Below, one piece after another: positions 12,520-25,200 of a DNA stretch of 64,000 nt. This DNA is from Branchiostoma floridae (taxonomy: Eukaryota; Chordata; Leptocardii; Amphioxiformes; Branchiostomatidae): positions 11,892,650-11,956,649 of the forward strand of contig NC_049980.1 in assembly GCF_000003815.2 (NCBI RefSeq), given 5' to 3'. The translations under genes were made by a program, and so were the position numbers. Position 1 is the stretch's first letter. The number at the start of each line of letters is the position of its first letter. The notes beneath the pieces are model-generated. The model saw only the letters and a program-made list of their open reading frames with translations. It made no database searches and was not told where the DNA came from.

Positions 12520-12675
12520 TATTTAGGGATATCAAACCGACGGACGATGGTTTCAAATGGCGATTTTTCGTAAATACTACAGTTTAAAACCACCGCCCGT
12601 CGACTTGATATCCCTAAATACCCCGCTTAAATACTGCGGATAAAGGTTACTCCGCGGATAAAAGTGAACTGACGT
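12520..12675. mobile_element. Foldback MITE, truncated copy
   Basis: TATTTAGGGATATCAAACCG (12520-12539) and onward pairs with 12587-12620 (ending TTGATATCCCTAAATA), giving 34-base arms with few mismatches around a 33-base loop. The sequence continues into GGTTACTCCGCGGATAAA and GTGAACTGACGTTA, which match the right terminal repeat of the intact relative at 59892-60063. The left terminal repeat is missing, so this copy looks truncated. Confidence 0.6.
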
Positions 12676-13714
12676 TACTAGCGGTATCGGCTTTGTGTAT
12701 CCAGATGACATGCGGGTATAATGAACACCGTGCAAACCTGGGGCCGTACCTCCTGTAGTGTCAGAACGTGTACTTACAGAGCGTGCGGTGGTTTGGCACA
12801 TGTCCACTCACAAACGACCTGACGTCACCAAAGGAAAGTAGAAACTCAAAGATGACCACTTCGTGTTCTTTTTTCAGAGATACGCTCGCGAAAAGACATA
12901 TTTGTGAACGTGTTCTTAGAAAGAGTGACGCGCTTGTCAGATTGATCATGACGTCACTGGAAAAAGTAGAAACCCAAAGAAGGCCGCTTCGTTTCCTTAG
13001 AGATGTGCTGGGGAAAAAGTCTCATCGATATCTTTAACGTTCTTTTATATATATATATAACATTATGTGTTTATAGAATTTATCGGGTAATGACCCATAA
13101 GTGGACATCCTTCCTTGCCAGGCAACTATAAACTGGTATGGTAATGTTAAGTTGACAATGAAAGTGACAATCTGCGAAACAGTTACGATAGCGGAATGGA
13201 AGGTATCCGAATCTTTTCAATATCTTTTCTCTGATGTTTTTTGCCTGAAAGTTTCGAATTTATACAAGCACAAGTTCATGTGTCTGCAGCTGAGATTTTT
13301 GATATCTCAAAACTACATGTTGCGCGTGCAAGACAGGAATTACGTCTGTATTATTATGATATCATTTATATCAGCGCTGTACAAACTCGGATATCTTTAC
13401 ATGTTTGGTATATTTGCGGTATTTTTGAAGGGGTTTTCTTATAAAATGCTTTATAAAATATTTACCACTGCGCTGTGATTTGTGATGTTACATGCGCCTT
13501 TTCCATCAGACCGCCACTAAAGCTGAGCTACCAAAGATTTGACAAATCGCTATCAACGAATTTCATACATAAAGAACGAATTTTCTTACATTTCTTATGT
13601 TTTTTTGTGTGTTTTAAGTCCTACTTTTCCATTGTGCATCATATTCCAATTATAAAATCAATTGTCATACAAATCCAGTAGGTCTCTGAGCGATCACCGT
13701 CTGGTAGAAAGGAA

Positions 13715-14007
13715 GCCAGAACTTTTTGAGTAAAAGGTCCGTATGGAAGTCTAGCCTCTACCAAACTCCACAGGTTGCTGAAATAATAATAGAAATTGGA
13801 CAGACATAGACAGTTAACATGTCAGACGAGTTAGCTGGGTCGCAAATCATGCTCATTGGCCTGCTAACACCTTAGGTATCTACATTTGTCCAATTTCTAC
13901 TATTTCAAAGTGACCTGTAGAGCCAAGAACTCCATACGGACCTCATACGGACTTGAATGTATACTCACGTGTGAACCCCCCTTTACCCAAAAACTCTTCA
14001 TTCTGGC
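13715..14007. mobile_element. Foldback MITE of about 290 bases
   Basis: GCCAGAACTTTTTGAG at the left end matches the reverse complement of CTCTTCATTCTGGC at the right end. Further in, GGTCCGTATGGA pairs with TCCATACGGACC, and TAGAAATTGGACA with TGTCCAATTTCTA. The arms are long and imperfect, with an insertion in the right arm (13935-13985). There is no open frame inside. Confidence 0.65.
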
Positions 14008-15054
14008 GGCGTTGTACGTTAGTGGGGCTAGTGTTTAGCCGGGATCGTTGTGGTAAATTTGCTTAATGAAGCTCATTAGTATGAGATTAATGGCTAATCT
14101 GTTCCTGTAAGTGTTGGTAGTGGAGGTGGTCTCCCGTGGACTGGGGAAGTGTCTACTTAGCACCAGTTAAAAAGCTTGGCCGGATCACTTTTTATTCAAG
14201 GACTATTTTTCACCACAGAAGTTTATCCACTCAGAGACCCCCCTAGAGTAAATCAAGCAGAACATGTGTTGCGGTAATTTAGTCCCTTTCTTGTAGTACC
14301 CGACCTAAAGAAGGTCTTTTATTTTTTACAGCTTTAACGCCTCGAAACAGTCACATTTGTTTCGGTTTGTTTCGGTTGACATTTCTGATGATAGCAAGAA
14401 TTAGATGGTATTCTGTATTTGCAATGAGTGGGATATATGGGGAAGGGGCGTCATGTCGCAGAAAAAAATAAAAATCAGTTTCAAATCGAAAGAATATTGA
14501 TAATTTTGATAACATTGGCTTAGTTTGATGGAGCAGATAGACCGGATTGTCTTTTGACTAAATCCTGTTCTTTCTTTACTGAACGCCGCCCATTGTCTCC
14601 TAACTACAACAATCGCATTAAGGACTCCATAACATCGGTACTGACGGGGAAAATTAGCACCCATCGGGGACACATTTTTTGTCTCAGCGATGCGGGCTGG
14701 ATGAAAAGAACTGCATCTCATTCTATCGGCTGCGTTTCGTTTTTTGTCTAAATCATGACATTTTGGCAATTACGTCACGTATTGTGGTGTTGGCTGTCGT
14801 GTGCGCGGCAGACGTTCGCGGTCCGTCTGCACGTGAAAGGGCGGTACACATCAAACCCCTCCCCCGGACACTGGCAGCAGGCTTATTAGTGGCAATTAAG
14901 ACGAAATTTCTGGCATTATTAATTCTCGGGGTGGTAGTAGAGGAGTGTACCTCCGGAATCAATCCAGGGATACCCCCCCCCCCCTTACTAACCACACCCT
15001 CCGCACACCTGCGGTTCCTACCCACCCCTCTAAGGAGATTCCTTGTTTGGGCTG
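14008..15054. other. Intergenic DNA
   Basis: No gene is recognised. A run of C at about 14978-14990 sits in a region that becomes GC-rich towards 15.0 kb. Confidence 0.4.
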
Positions 15055-15315
15055 TACTTAGCGCCATTGGCGCGGATAAACCCCCGCAAAAAGCTAGCTT
15101 TTGTCCTAGTCAGAAAGCGCACCGAGGAGAAGAAGCGGGGAGAAAACGCCTCGAGATTTGCACCGGTCTTAAAGAGAATTGTCCGCGGTGTGGCCGAGCG
15201 GAAGTCGGCAGTGATCCGCTCTCACACACAGAACTGACCGGGGAGGATTCACGGAGGCACGGTCTAACACGGCTGGACATCACCCAACAACCAACTACAC
15301 ACCTTCTACTTACAG
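15055..15315 (+). promoter_or_regulatory. Candidate promoter and 5' untranslated exon
   Basis: A GC-rich block begins with the palindrome-like GCGCCATTGGCGC (an inverted CCAAT box inside E2F-like flanks). It ends in a strong donor, CTTACAG|GTAAGC (exon end 15315), with open frame throughout. This is the layout of a leader exon. It could belong to Gcm (28.8 kb downstream) or to a non-coding transcript. If it were coding, its phase would not fit the Gcm acceptor at 44136, so any link would be as untranslated sequence. Confidence 0.25.
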
Positions 15316-15499
15316 GTAAGCTGGGATAGATCTGCTCTTGACCTTTAGAGCCTGGCTAAGCAGGCTGTTTGTTTGATCATCTTTCAGTCTTGAACTTTGT
15401 TTTGGGTTTTGTAAGTAAGACTAGTGCGTTATCTGACGGTATCAAGGGTTAAGTCCTTGTGAATGGGTTGTTGGGGTGTCTGAAACTGCGCGATGACCA

Positions 15500-15715
15500 A
15501 GGGCCTGGGCACATTCGTCGTTAGAACGTCGTATGATCACAGACTGGAGACATTCTTGGGATGGTCGTGTATATGTCCTGCAAAATTCAGATGTCTTGTA
15601 ACCAAAATGGTTGTCTTAAATCTTGTTAGGCAGTTGGTTCTGTCACAGTCTGCTTGAAAATCCTACCACATCAATACCGTAGTGCGGTCTACGACGAATG
15701 TGATTGCACCGCTAT
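15500..15715 (+). repeat. Dispersed repeat family X, copy 1
   Basis: It shares CTGTCACAGTCTGCTTGAAA, GGTCGTG.(A/G)T.TGTC and TTGTAACCAAAA with 42295-42525. A third copy lies inverted at 53500-53740. The family is unidentified. Confidence 0.55.
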
Positions 15716-18700
15716 GTACAAGTATATGTTTACATGCCATATACGCTTGCCACCACCGTAACGGCATTTGTCAGAAAGAGCAGAAAATACTTTAAGTTTG
15801 TTCATTACGAGACTTGCATAAAACGTTCTTTACACATAACACAGACAACATGTAAGATCGAAAACGTTTTTTATTTGGTTCGTTCAAAAGGGTGTATTTT
15901 GTTCTTGATGGCATTTTTTTCTTTCCGTCGTATGGTGTATAATCTGCACTGCTACAGTCTCTTAATCAACCAAACGGAGCAGAAATCTGCTCTTGTTTCG
16001 AAATATTTTGTTGCAGAGTTCATCAGGTGAGTTGAAACGTTGATAAAACGTACTGAGGGAAGCCAAGATTTTGTACATTATGGGAGAAATTATCATTTTT
16101 CCTCTCAGACTTCGTAACATCGGAAAGGTAACGAACATGCATATTACAGACTACATAACTTATACCGTCATCATTTTCCACTTGCGATTCGCGACCTCTT
16201 AAACACACCTGTTGTAAAACAGTTTAAGAAAGCTTCAAGACGTGTCTCTGAAAAAAACCTTAATGTCTTGTTGATAGAAGATTTCCCTGCCTTGTATGCA
16301 CAGCCGCCTTATAGATGTTATCTTTGTAGCTCGAATTACGTGATGACGATTTTTTGTTATGTTTGTCTGGGGAGAGAGTTTCGGAACTAAACAGTTGGGG
16401 CAGTCTCCTGTTCTGTCTGTGTTTGCGATATTTCGGAGCATAAGCGATTTCTGTGAGAAGGAAAATTTATCATTTGGTTACCGTCTTCTTCTATAAAAAA
16501 GAGGTACGTCCATCTTTGTCAATTTTGCTGGCATTTTGCTTTTTGCTTTATTCGGTTTGGCTTGTGAATCGCATTATAGAACGTTATAATTACTACAACA
16601 TCGTCTATATCAAAACGTGTTTTGTTTTTCTATCCCTTGAACCTACCCAACTCTCCAAAAAGACGGAACGCGTATTACAGTTGGTGTTTCTAATTTCTGG
16701 CCAGGTTTCGATTAACAAAATGTTCATTTTCACACGAATGAATACAGTTTGTATCCCTTTCTCTAACGCCACCCCTGGCTACAATACTTTATACTGTACA
16801 TGTATCATCATGACAATAAGAGTTTCGACTACATCTTTACAAATTTGCAATCGAATACAAAATAAAACAAGACACAAACTTAACAGTGTTATCATACGTC
16901 AGTATACGAAAAAAATGGCATTTTTGTCTACGTGTTTGTAAACAGCTACTTATCTCGAGTACACCACTTCCAACAAAATAAACACACCAGGTAAATAGCT
17001 AAGAAAAACACCAGACACCATCGAAGGAATTGTAAAACGCATTTTTGAATGAAATTCTGTGAAATTCTGTCCGAAGAATCATACGATTCCAGCTCATGTA
17101 CCAGTGGTGTAGGAATGTAGCAGACCGAAGGCAAACGCGTTACAATGTTGAATGTATACTGTCGGCACGCATCTTAAACGGGGCTTATGTCACGCAGTGA
17201 GACGTTCAAATAGCACATGCCTAATGCGCTGCGTACCGGGCTCTCACACGTTAGAATGCTGTGATCATGGCGCGAGCGGTTCTCCCTCACAACTTGTTGT
17301 TTTCTCAACTGATGTCATGGAACATACCGCAGCTGTAAGCGTTAGTTATGGACCGGGCATGCTTCGAAATACCAAGCGGGGGAACTGTTGTGGGAAGCCG
17401 TATATTTGTTTTATTTGTTTCGCATAGAAGACATCGTCTTTAAGCTTGCACTGTTGCACACAATTTATGTATCTACCATGTGTGAGTAAGACAGGACTGT
17501 GTGTCTGAAATATAAGTTGAAACAAATTTCTTCATAATAAACAATAGACAATATTTGCATTCAAAGACACTTCCTACTAGATCGCTTCCTTTGAAATATC
17601 TTGTCAAGAAAAGCTGATCAAAATATCACAGAATGGAAAAACACATCATCAGAATGCATCTGTCACAAATACACAATGCCTTACCTCTGGTTCTTACGAC
17701 AGGTGTATTCGTTGTTAGATATGGTGACGAAAATATCACCTGGACACAGGTATTTTCAGGACATACATTGTCATTCTAAATCATAGCGCTTTCCCATACA
17801 GGGTTTTCATTCTTTTTAACGTTTTAGCGATCTTCCCATATAGCGTTTTCATTTGTTTGTAACGTAGAAAAAACACCTTTTAGTGACGCAGAATTGTCCC
17901 GTTTTCTGTTTGCCAGTTTATTCGTTGTTTAGCCAAACCCGGTGCAGTTGAGTGTGTAAAACGACCCATGTGCGATGAATAGGACACGGCTCTTTAGACT
18001 GTAGTGAAATTGCATGTAGCCATGTCCAGATGACACACACGATAAGAGACACACACAGGTGCGAAGTAAACACCTTCCGTACACACCTGGAACGGACAGG
18101 TACACACAGCGACGGTCGTTTTCTTTAATGTTTCACGGTTGTGACTGTTAATGTTGTTCTTGTTGTCATTTATTATCAATTTTACATGTTAGTAGTTGTG
18201 TTTTTGTCAAGATGTGGCCACGTCAAAATCACATTCTTTCAAGCCATTCCGTTACTTTGTTCGCGCAGGTTTGAATTTTGTTTTTAATCCGTTAACACTG
18301 GGTCATTCATATAACGTTATACAGAGGTGTGTTTTGGGGTTCTTAGAACCAACAAACGACCATAATATGCTTCATAAAGTGTTTCACAATGTGTGTATCT
18401 AAACATGGGACGTTATTCACAGTGAAGCAACGTTGTGATCATTCTTACTGAATGTTCAAATCTGGCGAGCAGTCATTATCACTTGGTTCCTGTGTTAAAG
18501 CCTTGGCAAAAGTAGACATGCTGTCCTGACCGATAGTAGTCAATCCAGGTGTCAGCGCTTTACAGACAGGACATTTGACAGGTGTTTTTTTGGGGGGGGG
18601 ATGAACATAGGGTACGGAAAGTTTCTCATTTGTCTCTAAACATTCCTATGAATAGCGGAAAACCTCAACTCTGTCTGACAGGTACTTTACAAAATGAGCA

Positions 18701-21700
18701 TTTTTCAGGGACAGCACAGCAAGACAGTTACAAAGCGTCAGTATTATCTTTCTTTAAGACGTACCGGACATCAAATCTCTAGACTAAGATTTGTTTTCTC
18801 TGGTGAGGTATCTTCCCTTGATTGAGCACTCCCGGGAGACACATGAAGGGCCAGGTGATACTTCTCTCTTGACAGGACCTGTGATAGATTTAGACAGATT
18901 TCACAAATGTTGGACCAGCCTAGATTAAAACGTCAAACCGTTAAACGATTGCCTCTTTTATATCAAGGGTGTATGTGGTGAACTGACTGTGTAGATAGAC
19001 TACAAAATAACTTCTTATAAGAAACCCGTGGTTTATTCACTTCCATGCGAGCCTTTTTTTCTTCTGAATGTACGTATTTTGGACGTAGGAGAACGTCACT
19101 CTAACATGTACTAGATACTGCGCATCTTATGTCAATTATCGTCAGATCTCAGACAAGGCAGGCGGTAAAAAGTTACCCTTGTGTAGATGTTTGTAGGAGA
19201 TGTTTTTATTTTGATGTGTGTGAGTGATGGAGCTGTCCCTCGAGACGGTAGAAGGGGCCAGGTGATAGCGCTGAGCTGACAGGAGTTGTGATAGATCCCC
19301 CGCCTGTACAATGGAAGACAAACGGAGGTGATGGATGCCGAGTAGTTGTGTGCTCCCGGAACAAACTGCGACTGTGAGAGCGGTTCATGTACAGGGGTTA
19401 AGAAACCATTACGAAGGGAAGAAACGTTTCCTCGTGGGACTAGAACTCTTAGCTTCATTTTTTAGCTTCTTTTTTTTCTATTATCAAGTAACCAAGATAC
19501 ACGTGATGGCACTTTCTCTGTAGGCCGTCGTGCAGTTTTAATGTAGGGTTTTCAAACAAGCTGTAACAGAGCCAGCCATCGACAAGGATCTAAAACAATT
19601 TTTTTACGCAAGACAGCTGTCTTTTGCACGACAAATGCACTACTCTCTCAAAAATGACTTCACTTTGCTCACGACCAATGTACAGGCCCTAATCACACTT
19701 TTGATACTTTGGGCGTGGATTTAAGATAGAAGCACCTCAAAGATTTGATGATCATTGGAATAATGAAGTTAATGAGAGTAGATAATGATGATGAATTGGG
19801 ACGATAATTGTAATTGAAATTGTCTTAGATGACACCGACCCAATGTAAGTTTGTTTGGACTAGAGGGAAATGAATTCAAATGAACAACAGAGGATCGAAG
19901 TGAACGAAACTTTATGACTATGGAGAGAACTCAACAAGTCACCATGTACAAATTGTGACGATATCTTAGAACTTTATACCTACTAAGTGAGATCCGAAGC
20001 TTCAAAGATGGGGGGCTTGTCTTGTATATTCGTTGCGTTGTCTTCCTTGTTGGGTTGCTAATCTTTTGCGTGTCTCGTGTATTGTTAAACAGACTGTGGT
20101 CTGCTATGGCGCTAAGGAAAATTTACCGTGCATATTTCCCTCCTCGAGACACACTAACTCGTTGACGTACGGCGTACCTCTGTCTCAGCCATTATAGGAG
20201 GACTCCCTCTACATGACTGGTCCATTTACAACGTGTTGGACATATGTCCGACTGATATCGTGGTATCACAGGGAAAGTGGCACTCGTATACGAGTTTCCT
20301 AACAAAAGAATACAATTCTTATAGTTATAGATATGTGTTCACACAATTTCGTGTGCACCCATCAATTACACATGTATAACAGGTAACTTCGGGTATAGTG
20401 GTTGTTATCTCTTTCTTCTATCGGTCACTTGTCTCTGACAAGACAGAACAAAACAAAGACACAACAACTCGGCATTATTAACCAGGGGTTTTCTCTGAGA
20501 ATAAGTGGTCATTTTACTGCCAGGTGAAGCCATTAGGCCTGAATGTTTTCACACTCCGGAAAACAAGCCGGCCCCTTGGCGTTCTCGTGCGCCCGTTCAC
20601 AGGCTGTCGTCCCTCCATTGTCCGCAGTTTCCTCAAGTGATTTTCTTGATAACATAGCCCGGGGATGGGCCACTTTTCTGGAGAAGCACCTCTTCTTCTA
20701 AATTGATTCCTATTGTATGTAGTAGATGGTGTATGGGTCCCATAGGAGAGATGACACAATATTCTCACCAGTTGTACTATATTTAGTAAGGAGTGATTGC
20801 TCACCGAGTAGATGTACCTGTCAGGTACATGTGTTAGATTGATACCTAGGGGAAACGTGCATTTGTTTCCGGAAATCTTTAGTTCTATGTATTTTATACA
20901 GTTGTCTTCATCATAAAACGCATGTCCCATATCCAAACAACTACCACACGCCCTCTATTACTTTGACTGATTTTCTATAAGAAATATCGGTGATCTATTT
21001 CAAGTGGAGATGCAATGATGTACAATAAACAGGTGCCAATTGGCACCCCGCTGAGAACAAATGAAACAACAATGTAACAACAGGGTTTATGATGTAATCT
21101 GGGCGTTCCGAGCGTGTGTTTATGATAACTATAATTTCTATAATGTGGTGTTCTCTCACAGATTTCTCTGTTGCCGTTGGCTACTTGATACCCAATCGTC
21201 CATGATTCTGCTTAGCTCTTGATCTAACAGTAACATGAACAAAATCATGTATATGTCTTGAAGCTGGGATACAAAAACTGTCGGAAAAGATTCTGTGCTA
21301 AGCGTTGGTTATAATTTATCTGGTTGAAAACTAGTTTTCAACCAACGACATGTCGACTGCCAGCTGACGGCCAGAAAACCAGAAGCCGTCGTCCCAATTT
21401 TTATTTAGGAGAGAAATTTTACACCTAGCCATGCTTATTCATTGACGCGTCAATATTATACTATATATTCCTTCCTACGATAGACATGAATAACTCATCA
21501 AAGAATATTGAAAGTTTTTAAATCATCGCAAGCCCCCAGTAATGCATGTAACGCTATAGTAGAAACATTAGATGCATCTATAGACTATACATTTTGGTGC
21601 CTTTTTTATATTCTTGCATCCCCTTGCAAATTAGTTTTCGGGTATGAGCTTGTAAAACTAGATGTAAGAATTGGCTGCAGGGAAAGTAATGAAGCAAAAG

Positions 21701-22019
21701 CTGACCTTTTTTCGTTTATATTGTCCGTTTATGATTACAGAAAATGGCAACGTTAAAGGTATCCTTTTACCGCAGCACACGGTAACGATCTGTTGTCCAC
21801 TTCCCAACTGACGTGTATCAACAGATAACAGGACAATGGTCCTCCCCCCAGGGCCTGGTCACTACAAGCTGCATCATTGTGTCCAGTCTACATGATAGAT
21901 GTGTGGAATAAGTGGCCACTCTACCCGTGATTAATGAATGTCCATTTGAGGGGAGTTATTCACTGGCAGGCGGTGTGAGAAGCGTGTTGTTGGTCACTTC
22001 GGCAGTTCTGAGACTGACA
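15716..22019. other. Gene-poor interval
   Basis: No coding exon is recognised. Two imperfect duplications are present: 17787-17865 (two units of about 40 bases sharing TTCCCATA and GTTTTCATT) and 18829-18890 with 19236-19297. Confidence 0.4.
18829..18890 (+). repeat. Imperfect direct duplication (pair of 19236-19297)
   Basis: Both segments share GGGCCAGGTGATA, a CT-rich spacer, TGACAGGA and TGTGATAGAT at the same spacing, about 410 bases apart. The words include an E-box (CAGGTG) and a GATA word. Confidence 0.4.
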
Positions 22020-22259
22020 CTCATCACGTGATATACTGAACATAAATGAATCATCGTTCTCAGCCAACCAGAAGCGACTATATCTAAGTACACAAAACAC
22101 CACTGCTACAACTAGGTGTAAAACAAGATCCAAGAACAGTTCTTCGGCAAGAATAGCTCGTCTACGGCCCTCTTCGCGCCGTAGTTAACATAAAGAAAGA
22201 TCATTCGACATAACTTGGAAAAGAAGTCAGGGGGAAAGGTGCTACGGTCTGCAATGCCT
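22020..22259 (+). promoter_or_regulatory. Candidate promoter and first coding exon of Gcm
   Basis: A palindromic E-box TCACGTGA (about 22025) and TATATC near 22078 precede a segment ending GCAATGCCT|GTAAGT, with the donor at 22260. The ATG at 22254 would give Met-Pro and leave phase 0, the phase needed by the acceptor at 44136 (CCAG|GTGAGG), reading Met-Pro-Val-Arg-His-Val into the frame of Gcm exon 1. It would need an intron of about 21.9 kb. This is an inference from donor, start codon and phase only. Confidence 0.2.
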
Positions 22260-25200
22260 GTAAGTTACTTCGTTTCTTTTGTTAGATTGGTTCACTGGAA
22301 TAGAGGCCCGTATTTTTCTGTGAAAGCTAAGAGGACTAAGTTATCCCGATAATACGCCTACAACAATTTGACATTTAAAAGAATCTTTTAAGCATGGTAA
22401 AAGATAGCTGTGATTAGATTAGAACTAGCTGGGCTAGATTTGAATTGAGTTTTAAATGGCTTTCATTGTTTTACTTGTGATTATTTCTGTTTCCAAGTGC
22501 GCTTGAAACATGTGTAGTTACTATTTTAAATCCTATGTACTGTGTGACTGAAGTTTGTGAATTGCATTACTCATGTTGGATTGATATTGACAAGTATTGG
22601 TGGCACACTTCCTTTTGCTAGCGGATATTATCAGACCGCATAGATATTGAGTTACAGTGTTAAAATGATACGCAGATATCAAACTAACGATCATTTGATA
22701 TGATTATGAATTGAAGTTGGTCTCAAAATGACCACAAGTTGGTTAGATGCTTAAGCCCAAAAATGAAACACGTTCTACAAAATCAAGGTAAGGTACGTCC
22801 AATTGATAAGGGTAGGTCGACACGCTAATATGTTCACTACAAAATCAGAGTAATCAGATTTCAATTCCAGATTTCTATTGTACATTGTTCAACGTATGTA
22901 CTTAAATATCTTTAGTACATTTCTATATTTCATTTTCGCTCAATCTCACATGCACAAAAAGCCGTATATTGTCTAGGTTCTATCCCACTGACGTTAAAGT
23001 AATTCTTTGTTATCCTTTAGCGTGACAACTTTTAAGTTGTAAAAAAGCCGTATTATTGATACCTATTTCCGAAGACCTGAACATATGTACCTCGTAACTA
23101 CTGTCACCAAATTAACCATACTAGTTCTAAACATCAAGCCGAAATTTAGAAAAAATACATTTCTCCGCCAACGACAGGCCAGAAAAAAAAGGAAGGAATT
23201 TAAGAATGAAGAACAAAACTCAATCCCATTCAATAGTATCGTTAACAGCTTCTGTATATAAAGACAATGAGTGATGTACCATGATGATTGTGAAAACAAT
23301 CAAATAAGATATCTATTTAGCTATCAGTGGTTGGATGAGTAGATAGAGCGCGGCCGCATTGACAGTTATGCTGTTTGTATATTATTGTGTAGGCTGACAA
23401 CACATGTCATACACATACGTAAGGCCCCGTTTAGCTCTTTGCGACTCACCCAGGCATCGGGGATTGGTCCAGTTTGATGCTTTCTGGTATGAACGGTCCG
23501 AATTAGGCTACGAATTCTCCAATCGGGACCTAGGTAAAAGCCCAATTGGTATCTGGGTAAACTAGGTGCAATGTAAATCTTGATTTGACAATCGTGTTAT
23601 GAACGGGGTCTGAGTTTGTTGGGAAGCAATCTTGAGAAACAGAGCCGTGGACTTGTCTACCTACAGGCTCCCCCTGCCCGTTTCCCGCGCATTTCCCTGT
23701 CTATCTGTACCAGACGTTTGTCACCACCAGTCCCCGCAGGTGTGTAGACCCTTTCTCATGGGCCAGTGCCCGACAAAATACCGATCCGCGGTGATAACAA
23801 GTTCTGTCCACAGAGCGAGTTTGCGCGCGGCAAACGGGAGCCGTGTGCTCGCTATTGTACCCGCCGAGCCACCACAAACACCTCGCCGCCCCTAAATTAC
23901 GCTTTGATAAGATAATCGCCTGACTAGAGCGGTGTACACAGGTGTAAGGACAGCGGGCATGGAGAGAATATTAAGCGTACGTTCAACACGACGACGGTGG
24001 TGGATCGTTTTCGTCAACCATATCTGATTTTTATTGTCGTTTGTAAGTCAAACCGATTACTGAAGTTATTCCTTTGTCTCCATCTAGAATGTTTGACTGG
24101 GATTTGGCCCTGACATTTCCACGACAATATGCAGTGTAATTTGTGTCAAACTTTGACAGTCATGTGAGCTGAAGCTGTTTTATTAGTTAGTTAGTTAGTT
24201 TGTTTGTTTGTTTGTTTGTTTGTTTGTTGTGTATGTAGGTGTCTATTGTTTGTAGTTTGGAGGCGACCGCTTGCGTCAAAAGCTCACACAGTGTATAGAA
24301 AAAGGGTACATTGAAGTTAGTATCGTAGTTGTTATCATATCATACAGATAAAGGATATCGATATTATCTTCCAGGCTAGTACGGAATGATATACTATTCG
24401 CGAGGTGTTAGTTTGCAAGATCACTCCCAGCAATATTCTGTAAACTGTTCTGCTGAATACGAGCAACTTAAAACAAGTAGTTTGGAAATATCATACGGAA
24501 CACACATTATGCGCTGGTAGATTATCAGCACTGCATGCATTTCCTTAAGTTTTACAATTTCCTCGCCTTAGTGAGGGTCAGTACGTTGTAGTTAGGTAAT
24601 GTTGTTTTTCAGCAGATGGATTCTTGACAAATTTGAAGACGACGACTCCAGTAGAACATAGATGTAGCTACGGATAAAAATCGGATGATCTAGACACTTG
24701 TCTTGAGTCTCGGCCTGTGATTTCTGTCTCGGTCTCGCATTTGTTTGGAAATATCTATACTGAAGCATAATCATTTCAGAGGATAGTTAAATGTCACTTT
24801 CGAGACATTCAAATAGCTATAGTCAAATCTTGTGTGCGACCGAGTTAGCCGGTCAGGTATTTCCTTTTCCCCTGTGTGCTCCGTCTCTAATTCGTGAAAT
24901 GTGCCTCGTACATATAAGAGTAGATGTGCTGCGTACAGGTGGCATTGTTCGGTGCACAGGTGGTATTGTTGAGGAGTGCACAGACGGTGAGACGGTGGGG
25001 AGTGAGGGAGTTACCCGGCCGCTCCGAATGTGAACCACGGCCTTTGTTAGGTATCAGTAGGAACAGTTAATAAGAATGGGGCACATTCCGTCTTCTAGAA
25101 AGAGATAAAAGTTTTCTTATCTGAGCATTGAGTCAAATACTAGTATTCTATATGGAAGATTTGGGCACCCTTCTTACCGAAAAGCGCTTACTTAACGCGT

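Noticed and set aside
14679-15329. Open frame of 216 codons.
   Set aside because: It spans the GC-rich block and a C-run, its protein resembles nothing known, and it ends just past a good splice donor. A leader exon is the better reading.
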